The notes under the pieces are model-generated. The model made no database searches. It worked only from the letters and a program-made list of their open reading frames with translations, and was not told where the DNA came from. From NCBI RefSeq assembly GCF_022539505.1, contig NC_061512.1, positions 248,450,510 to 248,514,509 of the forward strand: a stretch of DNA of 64,000 bases, written 5' to 3'. Made by a program: the position numbers and the translations under genes. This document shows, piece by piece, positions 9,203-20,327 of the stretch (within the stretch, counting starts at the first letter, position 1; every line of letters starts with the position of its first letter). The stretch is from Lolium rigidum. Lineage: Eukaryota > Streptophyta > Magnoliopsida > Poales > Poaceae.

Positions 9203-12127
9203 CTCAGGTTCACCGGTTGAGGCAAAACCGCCATACCTGACCGTACCATCGGTACGTTGAAGCGGCCGAAAAACTCCGCTTTGTGAACGTGTGCGTGGCG
9301 CCCTCAGATTTGGAGCTGGCACAGCAGAAGCTACACCTGGGGCAGCCACAGAGGATCTGCGGTCAGGCGAATCAGCAGGAGCAGGCGCAGGTGAATCAGA
9401 GTCAGACGCAGGCGAATCTGCTGTCCCATCCTCCCTGTCGCCTGGCGCAGGTGGGCCGCTGGGACCTGGCGACGTGGCGCGTTCTGGACCGCAGGGGGCG
9501 TGTGTCGAGCTCGTGGCTCCTCGAGCCGCGGGAGGGGACGCGGTTTCGATCGGTTCGGCGTGCCGCGTGTCGCGCGCTGGTGGGGAGCGCGCAGACTCTG
9601 GTGTTGATTGCCCTGCAGGCGATCTCTCGGGATCGGTGCGGCCAGGAGAATCAGCCTGGGATCCCGTGCATGTCTCCGTTGGCTGTATATGCTGCATAAA
9701 ATGACGCCTTGGAACAAAATTTGCACGGTTAGGGTCAGTAAAAACGGGACTATTAGCCTGGCTATCTGAGGGTTCCCTCGTGTGATCTGAAGGATTCAAC
9801 AATTCGGAGGGAAGCAGTAGAATTTCTGATCTCAATCTAGCACCGGCATTAGGATTTAATTTGGAGAAGGGAAAAATTGATTCATCAAAAACGACATCTC
9901 GGGAGATATAAATTCTGCCAGTGGAAATATCAAGGCATTTAAACCCCTTGTGAAGATTACTGTAGCCCAAGAAGGCACATTCTTTTGAACGAAATTCCAA
10001 TTTCCTTGAATTGTATGGCCGAAGATTTGGCCAACATGAGCATCCAAAAATTCGGAGGGAGTTATAATCTGATTTGTCATGATACAAGCGATTCAAAGGA
10101 GTATCAAAGTTCTGAATTCTACTTGGCGTGCGATTTATAAGATAGGTGGCGGCTATGAATGCCTCATCCCAATATTTTAAGGGCATGGAGGCATGAGCAA
10201 GTAGAGAGAGACCTACTTCTACTATGTGACGATGTTTTCGTTCTGCCGAGCCATTTTGCTGGTGTGCATAAGGGCATGACACATGATGAGAGATGCCGAC
10301 TTGGTTAAAGAAGGAATTGAGTTTTTCATACTCTCCTCCCCAATCGGTTTGCATGGCTAGAATTTTCCTATTGAATTGTCTTTCAACAAGACTTTGAAAT
10401 TCATGGAATTTTTGGAACACTTCAGATTTGTGTTTAATCAAATAGATCCGAACAAATTTACTGAAATCATCGATAAAACTGACATAGTATTTCTTTCGTC
10501 CAACAAACTCAAGGGCAGGACCCCAAACATCCGAAAACACTAGCTCTAAGGGAGCACTAGATTCACTAAATGACTTATGATAGGGTAGTTGATGACTTTT
10601 GCCTTTCTGACAAGCATCACACACAGACTCTTCACTTGACTCACTTGAACAAGGAAGATTATTGCTACTGATAATTTTTTTGACTATGATCGATGACGGA
10701 TGACCTAAACGAGAGTGCCATCTCTCCGGGGACGGTTTGATGGCGCTGAAGACATGCTTTCTTGAGCTGGATGGAGTGGACGAAAGAGGGTAGAGACCTC
10801 GTCTACCCGGACCTTGGAGGAGCGTTTTCCTGGTTTCCCGATCCTTTATGAAAAAAGAGTAAGGGTGAATTTCGACAAAAGCATTATTATCAGCAGCAAG
10901 GCGACTAGCAGATAGTAAACTCTTGCTAGCTTGAGGGACATGAAGGATGTTTTTGAGGTATAGATCACGACCAGAGGTACTAACAACAGAATGACCAATG
11001 TGGCTAATGTCCATACCTGACCCGCTTGCAGTATAGACTTGATCATTGCCGTTGTACTTGTCGCGGATGGTCAGTTTGTGGAGATCTCCAGTGATATGAT
11101 CTGTTGCGCCAGAGTCAATGTGCCAATTGGACTGCCAATTGGTGTCCACCCCGTATGGAGAAGTGGTTGCAGCTCCGGCGCTCTTCTCCTCAACGCCGAC
11201 GAAGTCTGGGTTGTAGCGCTCCCAGCACTTGTGCGCCATGTGGCCAGTTTTGCCACACAGCTGACACTGGGGGCGTGGCCTGTTGCCAGTGCCACCGTTG
11301 TTGTTGCTGCGGGTGTTCCCGTTGTAGTTGGAGCCGTTGCTGCCGTTGCCGTAGTTGCCGCGGCCTCCATTGCCACGACCTTGTGGAGGGGGTGGAGGTG
11401 CACCTCGACCACCGCCACCACGTCCAAAGCCGCCTCCACGTCCACCACGGAAAGCAGTGTTGACGGAAGACTGGTTGCCTCCTCCATGGAGAAGGTCGAT
11501 GCGCGTCTCGTAGCTGAGAAGCTGCGAGTACAGCTCCGCGACGGTGACAGGTTCGACGCGGGAGCACATGGCGGAGACGATGGAGTTGTAGTCCGAGTCG
11601 AGCCCGGCGAGGACGTAGGAGACGATGTCTTCCTCGTCCAGCTTCTTGCCTGCAGCGGCCATCTCATCCGCCAGAGTTCGGATCTTGCCGAAGAATTCGG
11701 CAATGGTCATGTTGCCCTTCTGCAGATTGGCGAGGGCGATGCGCGTGTTGACGGTGCGGGCGCGCGTCTGCGATGTGAACATGCCTTGGATGGCCGCCCA
11801 CAACGTTGCCGAGGTAGTGTTGTTGACGACCTGTGTGGAGATCTCACGAGACAAGGTGGTCAGAAGAAAACACAGAAGTTGCTGGTCTTTTGCCAGCCAC
11901 GTAGCATAGGCAGGGTTTGCCTCTTTCTCTGTTTTGTCGCCATGGGTGACCTCGATCTCCTTGGCAGGCAGAGCCTGCTCGGTGTCGAGGAAGGGCTCCA
12001 TCTGAGCACCCCTGATGGCAGACATGACCTGAGCCTTCCATAGGACATGGTTACTCTTGGTCAGCTTCTCGGTGATGTTGTGGCCGAAGTTGGTTCCGGC
12101 GATGGGGTTGGTGGATGAGCTCGCCAT
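9203..12127 (-). CDS. Ty1/copia Gag-protease-integrase polyprotein, interrupted before RT
   Basis: The start is the ATG at 12127 (MASSSTNP); the upstream in-frame ATG at 12157 overlaps the primer-binding site. The frame runs 975 codons without a break. In order: UBN2-type gag (from about residue 20, KSNHVLWKAQVMSAIRG); a Gly/Asn-rich stretch with zinc knuckle CQLCGKTGHMAHKC; protease NWHIDSGATDHI; pre-integrase WHSRLGHPS; integrase core with FSDVWGPA, MQTDWGGEY and NGSAERKHRHIVE (D, D and E). It ends in a Ser/Pro-rich linker and RTRSQSG, normally just before RT. The gypsy LTR then adds a short nonsense tail. An unbroken frame suggests a relatively recent copia insertion. Confidence 0.9.
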
Positions 12128-12144
12128 GGATGTTGAGAGGACAA

Positions 12145-12156
12145 GCTCTGATACCA
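12145..12156 (-). other. Copia primer-binding site (initiator tRNA-Met)
   Basis: The minus strand reads TGGTATCAGAGC, the usual plant tRNA-iMet primer site, directly at the LTR's inner end. Confidence 0.93.
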
Positions 12157-12373
12157 TGTGGAAATTCTGTATAGAATGGTTTGAAGCGTGCCTTGGTACT
12201 CGGCCGCATTGCGTGTTATATAGAGGTCAAACGACCAGATAGATTTACATAGTTGTTACAGATTAGATTGATCAACAAGTAAAGATCTAGAACGGTTTAT
12301 CTACACCGTTAAGATCACAACAGATTACAACAACTTATCTCTACGAGATGTACTAGAAGCTTCATGTTTAACA
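12157..12373 (-). repeat. Copia 5' LTR (217 bp)
   Basis: On the minus strand it starts TGTTAAACATGAAGC and ends AATTTCCACA. The inner end touches the primer-binding site. A TATA-like CTATATAAC is present (plus strand about 12216-12224). The outer flank is GGCGG (12374-12378), the likely target duplication, whose partner is off-window. Confidence 0.88.
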
Positions 12374-12377
12374 GGCG

Positions 12378-12475
12378 GAGCCCGTACTAGCTTAGCCAGC
12401 GCGACCACGACGGGCGACGGCGGGAACAAGCAGGTATGCCGAGCCCCTACTAGCTTAGCCGGCACGACCACGACG
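12378..12475. repeat. Tandem pair of ~36-bp segments
   Basis: 12378-12413 and 12440-12475 share the form GAGCCCNTACTAGCTTAGCC followed by a shared CGACCACGACGG end, with three mismatches in 36 bp. The spacing is 62 bp. Confidence 0.8.
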
Positions 12476-12526
12476 GCGACGAATGAACAAGGAGCAGATA
12501 GCTAGGCAAAGCTCGTACCAGCTCGT

Positions 12527-13146
12527 AATCATAAGGGCGCCGAACGGTGATCCGCTCGCTAGCTAGCACGTCGCCATCCGGTCCAGGCTCAGAATCCGAC
12601 GCCGTGACTCGCGGGGGGCGGCGAGGAGGTCGCCCTCTTTGTAGCATTCCCGGAAGGAAAAATCTCTCCGAATCAAACATTTCCATGATCGTCGATGATG
12701 GCCTAGTGGCTAGTGGGGATCAAGTGATCAGTTGGTCCATGCAAACCCACCATGACGATCTTGGCCCAGCCCAACGATGGTTGAACCATCGATCTTTCAG
12801 CCTGCCTGGCTGCCCTAGATTCCTAGTCTTCTCCAAAAGGGGGAGGACCGGCGGAGGCATACATGTTTGGCGATTTGCAACCGGCCGGTACTGCTTCTAA
12901 CGAACGTACGGCAGACTCCATGAGCGCCACCGCTGCTTGTCGGTCGTTTCACTCACGTACAGCTGTGCATGCCGCTCGCCGACGAGAGACGGCGCCGCAG
13001 CAACAGCGGATCCAAGGCGAGCTAGGCAGGCCACGGCGACGGCGACGGCGAATTAGGCTCGTAGTGTAATCATAAGGGCGCTGAACAGGAACGCGCTAGA
13101 TAGCTGGCGCGTTGCCATCAGGTTCAGGTTCAAGTTCAGATCCGAC
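12527..13146. repeat. Direct repeat pair, ~75 bp, 540 bp apart
   Basis: 12527-12600 and 13069-13146 both run from AATCATAAGGGCGC to CAGAATCCGAC or CAGATCCGAC with scattered differences, indicating an old local duplication. No gene product is recognised in either copy. Confidence 0.7.
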
Positions 13147-15016
13147 ATGGCGAGGGACGCTGAGTGCGAAGGCAGTCGCCGATAGGGAGCACGCACCCGC
13201 GCCGGCACTGCTGCTCGCGATGTTGACGACTGAACCCGTACGCGCACGTCTCCGCGCGAGTTGGCGGGGAGACAGAGCCCGACGTCCGGACATGAGACTG
13301 AGAGAGATCCACGCGCCGGTACGTGCATTTCCCGCCGCTTTGCAGATCGTCCTCGTCTGCCATGCGCCCATGCTACTGCGGGCTGCGGCCGCCGCTTTGG
13401 CATTTTTCTTCAGTCGACTGAGAATGTTCTCAGCCGACTCCAATATCGTTGAATTACATCCTGATTTGTGCTGGTCATGAATTGTAACCCGAAAACCGTT
13501 CGATTGCTTTTAGATTCATACTAGTCATGAGTTGCAACCGAGAAAAAAATTTAGATGTTGGTTTGTTTCACCATCAATGTTGGCCATGAGTAGTTGCAAC
13601 TGATATTTGACAGAAAATTAAGTTAAATCTCAATCGACTGAGTATTAATCGCTCCCAACGAAAACATGGTATGGATCATCTATTAAGTTATCTCCAACAA
13701 TTAATATTTACATGATTTTAAATTAGTTGCTGTTAAAATAAGAATAAGAATAAATATGAGTAAGATAAGTCGATCATCTCGTGCAGCGAAGGAAATATCA
13801 TACTAAGAATCCACGCTTAGCTAAGACAATGCAAATATTTTCTCTCTCTCTCTCTCTTCCAACTCAGTGATTGTCCTACGTGGCATTGCTAATATAACAC
13901 CGATGCACATGCCCTAACGGACGAGAAGGTTTCCATCAAACAATTAACACTGGGTTGAGAAATAACTGCTTGTAAGTCGAATGAGGAGTAGCAACTCTGA
14001 GCATTAATATCGAGATACGAGGGAGATCAATTGTACACCGAAGGTCTCATAAGAGTTCGCATCTGGGTACTTTAGACCTCTCCTTTTCCCTCTACTCCAA
14101 AAAGTACCCACCACGCATCCCTTCTCCATCAGTATCCCTCGCCTTCGGTGGTCGGTTTCGGTGCAGGGAGGCAGGAGAATCATCAATGTTTATGCTTTCA
14201 AGTTGCCTTGGTCTAGTTTGTAAGGTTTGGGTTTCCTCATGTGAGGCGATAACATAGTGGAAAAGGTACCTATAACGACCATGCATCGACATCTCCGCAG
14301 GCCATGGTTCTGCAAGATTTGTTTCGTCGGTTGTACGTGGTTGTTAACATCAACCATGACGCTTCCACCTCAGTTCACGGTGGTGATGTTGGTTTTTTAA
14401 ATAAGTTAAGTAGTGGCGCTTTCGGCATCAATGTTGGTTGGGTATCTCTTTAGGTCAACTTTTTGTGGTTTGGGTCGTCCTCGACGACGTCTCATGCAAA
14501 TGTTCAGTGACCTCCCGACCACAATTACAACAACTCCGTGGCTCTGGCGTTGCGGAGAATTTGCGGTGTCGAGCTAGGCTCACGTTGCCTTGTTGAGTTT
14601 TTAGGTCAAATAAGGCGGCGAATTTTTGTTGGCCTATTTTTATTTTCGTCTTGGGTGTTCTTGTAATGGCCAGAGACAGGAACATTCGGAAAACTCGCCG
14701 GAGTTGTAGGTTACCGTTAGGGAACCAGCACCAAAGAATGACATGTGGTCATTCATGTTGGATCAGAGCATTGTAAGACGACATGGTAACGCAAGACATC
14801 CAATTGAGCACGGTACAAGGATTGACCGGACAAAGAAGAGGATTACCGTCGGATCTTGATCCAGTGGTCCAAAAGAATCGAGCTTTGTGGTTCCAGCCAA
14901 TCGCAACAATATGTTTTGATTCACAATGATATAATAGTACAAAGATAAATGAGCAGTGTGGACAGCTGCTGAAGCGATGGTACCATGCATACTATACGAG
15001 TGGATAGAGCAAAAGA

Positions 15017-15022
15017 TTTATT
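15017..15022 (-). terminator. Possible TAC1 polyadenylation signal
   Basis: The minus strand has AATAAA about 280 bases after the predicted last 3'UTR splice acceptor. Assignment to TAC1 is inferred from position only. Confidence 0.4.
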
Positions 15023-15300
15023 GATCTCGACACACGGACGACGACGAGACAGTACGGCACCACAGGGGACATGCAGTAGGAGAACATCTTACAGGACGGG
15101 ACACCTCAACTGTAGCTTTACACGCGAATCAATAAAATACTACGAGTAATAGTTATATAATTTAGGCGGGCTATTCTTCGTCACTGGTGAGCGAACAGGC
15201 AGCGGATCAAGGACCGGAACACATTGTCTGACCGAAACGTTGTGGTTGGATGCTTCTCTCGAGCAAAGGAATCCGGGGTACTGTAGGGATCCAAGGTATC

Positions 15301-16344
15301 CTGCAAAACCAAAACATATCTCAGTTAGCATATCGGTTGCTATCTGCAACTCTGCATACAGTTAAATTCCTACAGCTTCAACTGTTACGGCACCCGGGCA
15401 CCCGACAAATGGAAATAGAGAGCAAGAAAAAAAAAATTCAGTTACTGTGGATGAATTTCACTCAAAGTTTGTATACAGTGATGAGAATGTTTGCTTTGGC
15501 GAGTTGGTCCAATCGTAGTTTCAACCCATACATAAACTTTTACCTTGCCTGGCTAGTTGCGTGTCTGCTAGGAATTTTCAGCGCATGCTCGTCGTATTAG
15601 ACTTGCAGAGCTTTGCGCACGCAACTGGACAGCACCATGTGCTCATTTTGCCTAAGAAAGCTCCGGGACATGGCGGAGAGGTGATACCTGTTAGTACTAC
15701 CCCATGCCTTCTATTTTCTAGTTCCCAGGTGTTTGTTCAACTGGTGTCACTCTTCCCACCAGAGGAAGTTCCATGATAAGATTCAAAGATCATGATAAGA
15801 GTCAGGTTGCGAAGGGCTGTCGTCCAAACCCATAAGCACTCAAACTTACATTATTCTTTCTACTACTTAAACTATCATCAGCTTCATCGTAGGATTATTT
15901 TCGATTTTTCGTCAATAATTATGTTGTTTTTGTTTCTCACACTAATTGCTTCTGTTTGCTGACACTTTGACCAACTTCATATAGGCAATGACTCGCCTTA
16001 CTGAAGCCGACAAAATTGACACATTTTATCCCCACAAAAATGTTGCCACATGTAAGTCTGAACACACTCAGTTTCCATAGTTCAAATGTGATTTGTAGGT
16101 CATGGCTAGTTGTCAGACCCATCAACATAGTACCTATATTGACCAAGGGGACCCATCCTACACTAAAACTGCCGGAGAAACAGCATATTTTATTATAAAT
16201 ACTGGGATCCAAGGAAGAAAATCCAAGCAACCATGAAATGGTATGTAACTGTCCGTAAGACAACAGTCATGTTGATTTGATGATCCTTGAACATTGGTAT
16301 ATAATTCGAAGGTCAACTGAAATAAATTCAAGATAGTAGATTAC
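15301..16344 (-). other. Predicted intron in the TAC1 3' untranslated region
   Basis: Thirty bases after the TAC1 stop, CTG|GTAATC is a donor. The acceptor is TTTTGCAG|GATACC (AG at 15301-15302), preceded by a CTAAC branch site (15324-15328) and a pyrimidine tract. Rice TAC1 also has a 3'UTR intron, and a change of its AGGA acceptor junction to GGGA lowers expression (established). The AGGA form is present here. Confidence 0.6.
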
Positions 16345-16374
16345 CAGATAGAGATAACAAACTTGCCCGCAAGC

Positions 16375-17782
16375 TTAGGCATCAAGTAGTGGAGGTCCCT
16401 CTGCATTACTACGCCCATTGAGCTGCTCTGGGTGGATCTTCTTCCCCAACATCTTCCTCATGACCTACTTATTTACATAGATGACCAATACCATCAGATG
16501 ATGACAAGTTAGTGATTGTCTATTATCAAGATACTCTCCGGTAAAAGAAATGGGCAACAAATAAAACACTGCCCATGCAGTAAAGTGGTGAATTTGAACC
16601 ATTTGTAGCTTAGTAACAAACAGTGTAACACGGCAAGCTTAAATTTGCGGGTTGCAGACTCATTTGAGTACTGACTGATGTCTGTTGAACTTGAAATAAT
16701 GCAAATTGGTGTACAGTAGTGTTGGTAGTTTGGGTAAAAAGGAAAGAATGTTAGTCGTGGCAGCAGAGAAACTGAAGTCAATGCTTCCATAAAATGAGGA
16801 TACTTGCAACAGGTATAAGATAGGGACGAAGAAAGCCATACTCGACTTAATTTTCTGGTAGCCTTCAGTGGATCTGGCATTGGCTTTGTTGGCTTCTTTT
16901 GATGCATCTTATCCATACATAATGTAGCCCTTGAAGCTGATGCCCCAGCAATTATGACAGACTTCTGGTAACTTTTCTCCCCTGTATCACTTGATGAGAA
17001 TGTTTCTGCTGCAAATAGATCAGCAAGCGTAGTTCTCACTTTCTCCACCTTCTCTACCATCAGAAGTGGTTGTTCCTGGATTTTAGCAACATCCTCCACT
17101 TCAACTTCACACATCAAGATTTCTTCCTTTACAGAACATGTGAAGTTGTACTCGTTCGTCGACGATGAACGCATCTGGGCAGGTTCAACAGCAGGTTCCG
17201 GCTCACTTGGTGGCATAGCTGATGTGTCGTCTTTATCCCCACTCTTTTCCTCTTCGTACTTCTCTTGCTCCACCTTTTCTCTATCCATGCTGATGAACTC
17301 ATGTTGTTCATGACAGGCCTCAGCGCACAGGGAGTTCACGTTATGGCCAAGAGTCCCAATCGCAAGTATGCCATTAAGCAGCACATCACGAAGCAGCAGG
17401 GCTTCAGTGTCTTGCTCAGCCACACTCTCACGCACAGAGTCTTCTGTCTCCATGGCTGTTCCATTTTAAAAAAAAGTTGATGCCATAAGAATGAAATGTA
17501 TGATCACATAAAACGGAGGTAGCCTGACATGCTTACTCTTATTTTCATCAATGGTGCAGTACTCAACATTAGAATGCATCTTCCGATTCAGCCAATTGAA
17601 CACCTGGTGATGCCATAAGAACACGTAGATCATTAGCAATATCATCAAATACAAGAACACGACTTCAATCTTACACGCAGTTTAAGAGAAGCAGACACTG
17701 CAAAGACCTGTACTTTGCAGCATACACTATACACCGACAAATCGTGCATCAGCACGAGTTAACTGTATACCTTTAGGGCCAT
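16375..17782 (-). CDS. TAC1: TAC1, tiller angle control protein (IGT family)
   Basis: Four coding exons: 17782-17771 (MALK), 17603-17537, 17455-16842 and 16464-16375, with GT-AG introns of 167, 81 and 377 bp. They join in phase to 260 residues, close to the 259 I recall for rice TAC1. Exon 2 begins VFNWLNRKMHSNVEYC and exon 3 carries the family-defining IGT motif GILAIGTLG (residues 55-63). The C-terminus has KLSRV-MRKMLGKKIHPEQL and lacks the EAR-like tail that separates LAZY/DRO1 from TAC1. In rice, TAC1 widens the angle of tillers in the shoot base, and loss gives compact plants; the biochemical role is unsettled. No frameshift or premature stop is seen. The 3'UTR intron is listed separately. 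Confidence 0.95.
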
Positions 17783-20327
17783 CTCTCTAGAGCCAATCTG
17801 GAGTCAGAAGTGAAAGCCAGACAGTACCTCAGATCCTCAAATGCAAGGCATGGTTTTTATATACAGATACTAGTCTCATAATTGGATGGTCCAGGAGACA
17901 AGAGAATGGACTTTTGGTTGCAACTGCCTTGGCTTGACTTGAGTGAAGGAAATTCTTTCACAAAGGTAGATATGCACACTTGTGGCACTCTCATGGTAAA
18001 CAAAGGTCAATTTCACTAATCACACTGGGTAGTGAATGATTCAGAGATAATCCAACCACCAAACTGTGGCATAGTGCATGTGCATACTGGGGACCCACAG
18101 AAAGAATCGATGAGACCTAATTGGCCCCTGATATCATTCAAACTTCTAACGAAGTAGTCATCTCAGGGTCATAGGATGGACTGAGTAGGTGAGATTTCCT
18201 CACAGACAGGACTAGACCAGTATAGTTTTATTCTTTAACAGCTGACAAAACCCAGATTAAGAACGTGACAACAGAGTTAAATAGAAATTCATTAGTTAGT
18301 CAGATACTTGACATCTGTACAAATATTGTCATCATTCTAACTTTTCAAAGAGATGTAATCCTCATGCACTTTGTTCATATTCTCAAGATTATTACCGGTT
18401 GCAATGCCAAGAGAAGTGGCATGCAGATGCTTTCACTTGTGTCTTGGTGTATGGTGTGATTGTGAATTGTTTATAGAGCAGTAGACACCAATGGGCTGTG
18501 ATGGCCCAAGCAGTCAGATACTGGTAACAAGCAGAAATCCTGCAAGTTGGCAATCAGCAGGTACATGATATGGCATTTGAGGGCAATAGACAAGTATTGA
18601 GTCCCAGTGTAGAAATGCATAGGAAGCTAATGGCTGGCAGAGACATCTGCATGCAATTTGTTGGCAAAAGTTCAGCCGCAGGTCCCAAGTATTCTGCTTC
18701 CTTTCTAAAAATAATACTCCCACCGTCCCGAAAAGGGTGTCGCGGATTTGCCTAAATTTGGATGCATCAGATTTGTCTAAATTTGGATGTATCTATAAGC
18801 GTCTAGATACATCCAAATTTAGAAAAATCTATGACACCCTTTTAGATGTCAATACTAGTTTATTATGTTATATATTTTATAATTTCTCACTTATGTAATA
18901 TGTATCAATTTTCAATATTTTGCTGATGTTTTCGTGGCCTTTTTTCACAATCTGTTTGTCATATCAAGGCAATCTTGTTCTAAACACTGAGATGTTCAAC
19001 CTTGCATTTTTATTATTCAAATAAGCAAATTGAGAAAAATAATTGCAAAAGATTGGGCAAATTGTATGCTGAAGGAGGTCAGAAAATTTTAGGGATCAGC
19101 TTTGGAACAAAAATCTTTTCATAATACAATAACGAGAAGCAAACATACAGGTGGTTGTCATTAGCTTTCTCATCTCTAATCAGCCTGCCACATACAATGT
19201 ATCCAAAGATGTTTTTATGGCAGTCCACATGCGGCAGTTTGCTCCAAAACTAAAATGCAACGTAATCTACTAATCATCAAATTATCATACAAGAGATTAT
19301 GAGAAGATAACCTTGTCCGTATGACGGTTCATGAGGCGCTTTCCCTGCACAATCCCCCACCACCACCACCATTGAGTATGGTGCTGAGGCCTACATGTCT
19401 TCTTCACAATGCCAGCAAGTTCCAACTTTCATTAGTTTTTTTTTTTTTGAGAGAAACTTTCATTTGTTCAGGCTGTGTCCAAGACTCTTGATGAATGAAA
19501 ATAGCCCCAGGTACATGTCGCCAAATCTCAGAAGCAGAAACGTCTGTTCTACATCCATCCGTCTACAGTGCAAACCTTCAGGTGGACCCATATTTGCGAT
19601 GCAATAACATGGCACCTAGTTCCATCCGGCTTGGCGCTATACGAAACACCAGAATAATACTGTATGGAATTTCAGCACAGTTTAACAGCTAGTTGCTTCA
19701 CAGCAATCAAGAAATGGATGGAAGAACAGTAGTAGACAAGTACTGTCCAGAGAGCATTAAGCAATGTAGAATATCAGACACAACATACAGAAGAAAGATA
19801 TCACACAATGTTTCTTCTGCATCAGAATTTTAGAACAGTGGGCCATTATAAGGAGTAGCGAATTCTCTCTGCACAAGGATGAAGACTGATGCATGAGCAA
19901 TGCCAGGTTTTTTGTAGGTGAAAAATAGACATACCAGGTTGTGCAGCGTTTCCCGCTGGTGTGAAACAGACATCCCAAATCATTTGATTCAAAAGAAAAT
20001 CAAAACTTACCCTGGGTGCGAACAATCAATCATAAGGGAGAAACAAAAACAAATTATTGCATCCCACCCAGTCAATGATACAGAAAGAACACATACAGAG
20101 GAAGCAAACTTCAAGTACACCGTGGAGCTATGAGTTATCGGTTTCATATAAGACTTGAGAAACAAGACAAGATCCAGCTGCTAAACAGAAAGCATATTGA
20201 TGAATTTGAGGGAACTTTGGTTGCGCAGAGAAATATTTCCCATCATGAATCTAAGAAATCTGCAAAATTACATATCATCAACGGAGTAACCAATATAAAT
20301 GTTGATCTTACAGATTAATCACAGAAT
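17783..20327. other. TAC1 upstream region and downstream side of the next gene
   Basis: About 2.5 kb without a coding signal. It should include the TAC1 promoter (near 17.8-18.5 kb, minus strand), one Stowaway-type MITE (18717-18845) and the 3'UTR of the gene ending at 20328. A T-run at 19437-19449 is present. Confidence 0.55.
18717..18845. mobile_element. Stowaway-type MITE (decayed right end)
   Basis: The left end is TA|CTCCCACCGTCCCGAAAAGG. The two halves are complementary (ATTTGGATGTATCTATAAGC against CTAGATACATCCAAATTTAG). The right end (GACACCCTTTTAGATG) has lost the consensus. The TA duplication and CTCCC(T/A)CCG end are Stowaway hallmarks. Confidence 0.75.

Larger units (their letters stand above)
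9203..12373 (-). mobile_element. Ty1/copia LTR retrotransposon, interrupted by the gypsy element
   Basis: On the minus strand a short LTR, an initiator-Met primer-binding site and a gag-protease-integrase frame follow each other. The frame stays open up to 9203, where gypsy LTR sequence begins. RT, RNase H and the 3' LTR should lie past the gypsy element, off the left edge. Protease preceding integrase, with integrase upstream of the missing RT, defines Ty1/copia. Confidence 0.93.
12374..14999. other. Intergenic DNA with small duplications, no gene recognised
   Basis: The first 770 bp are GC-rich and contain duplicated segments (12378/12440 and 12527/13069). From 13480 the sequence is AT-rich with a (TC)n run at 13840-13858. 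14000-14700 has the texture of a decayed retroposon but no reading frame I can name. Confidence 0.6.

Noticed and set aside
9291..9704. Two overlapping plus-strand frames of ~138 codons
   Set aside because: They are antisense to the Ser/Pro-rich linker of the copia polyprotein and have no domain.
11039..12043. 334-codon plus-strand frame, Val/Ala/Gly-rich
   Set aside because: It is the antisense shadow of copia gag; composition and lack of motifs argue against a gene.
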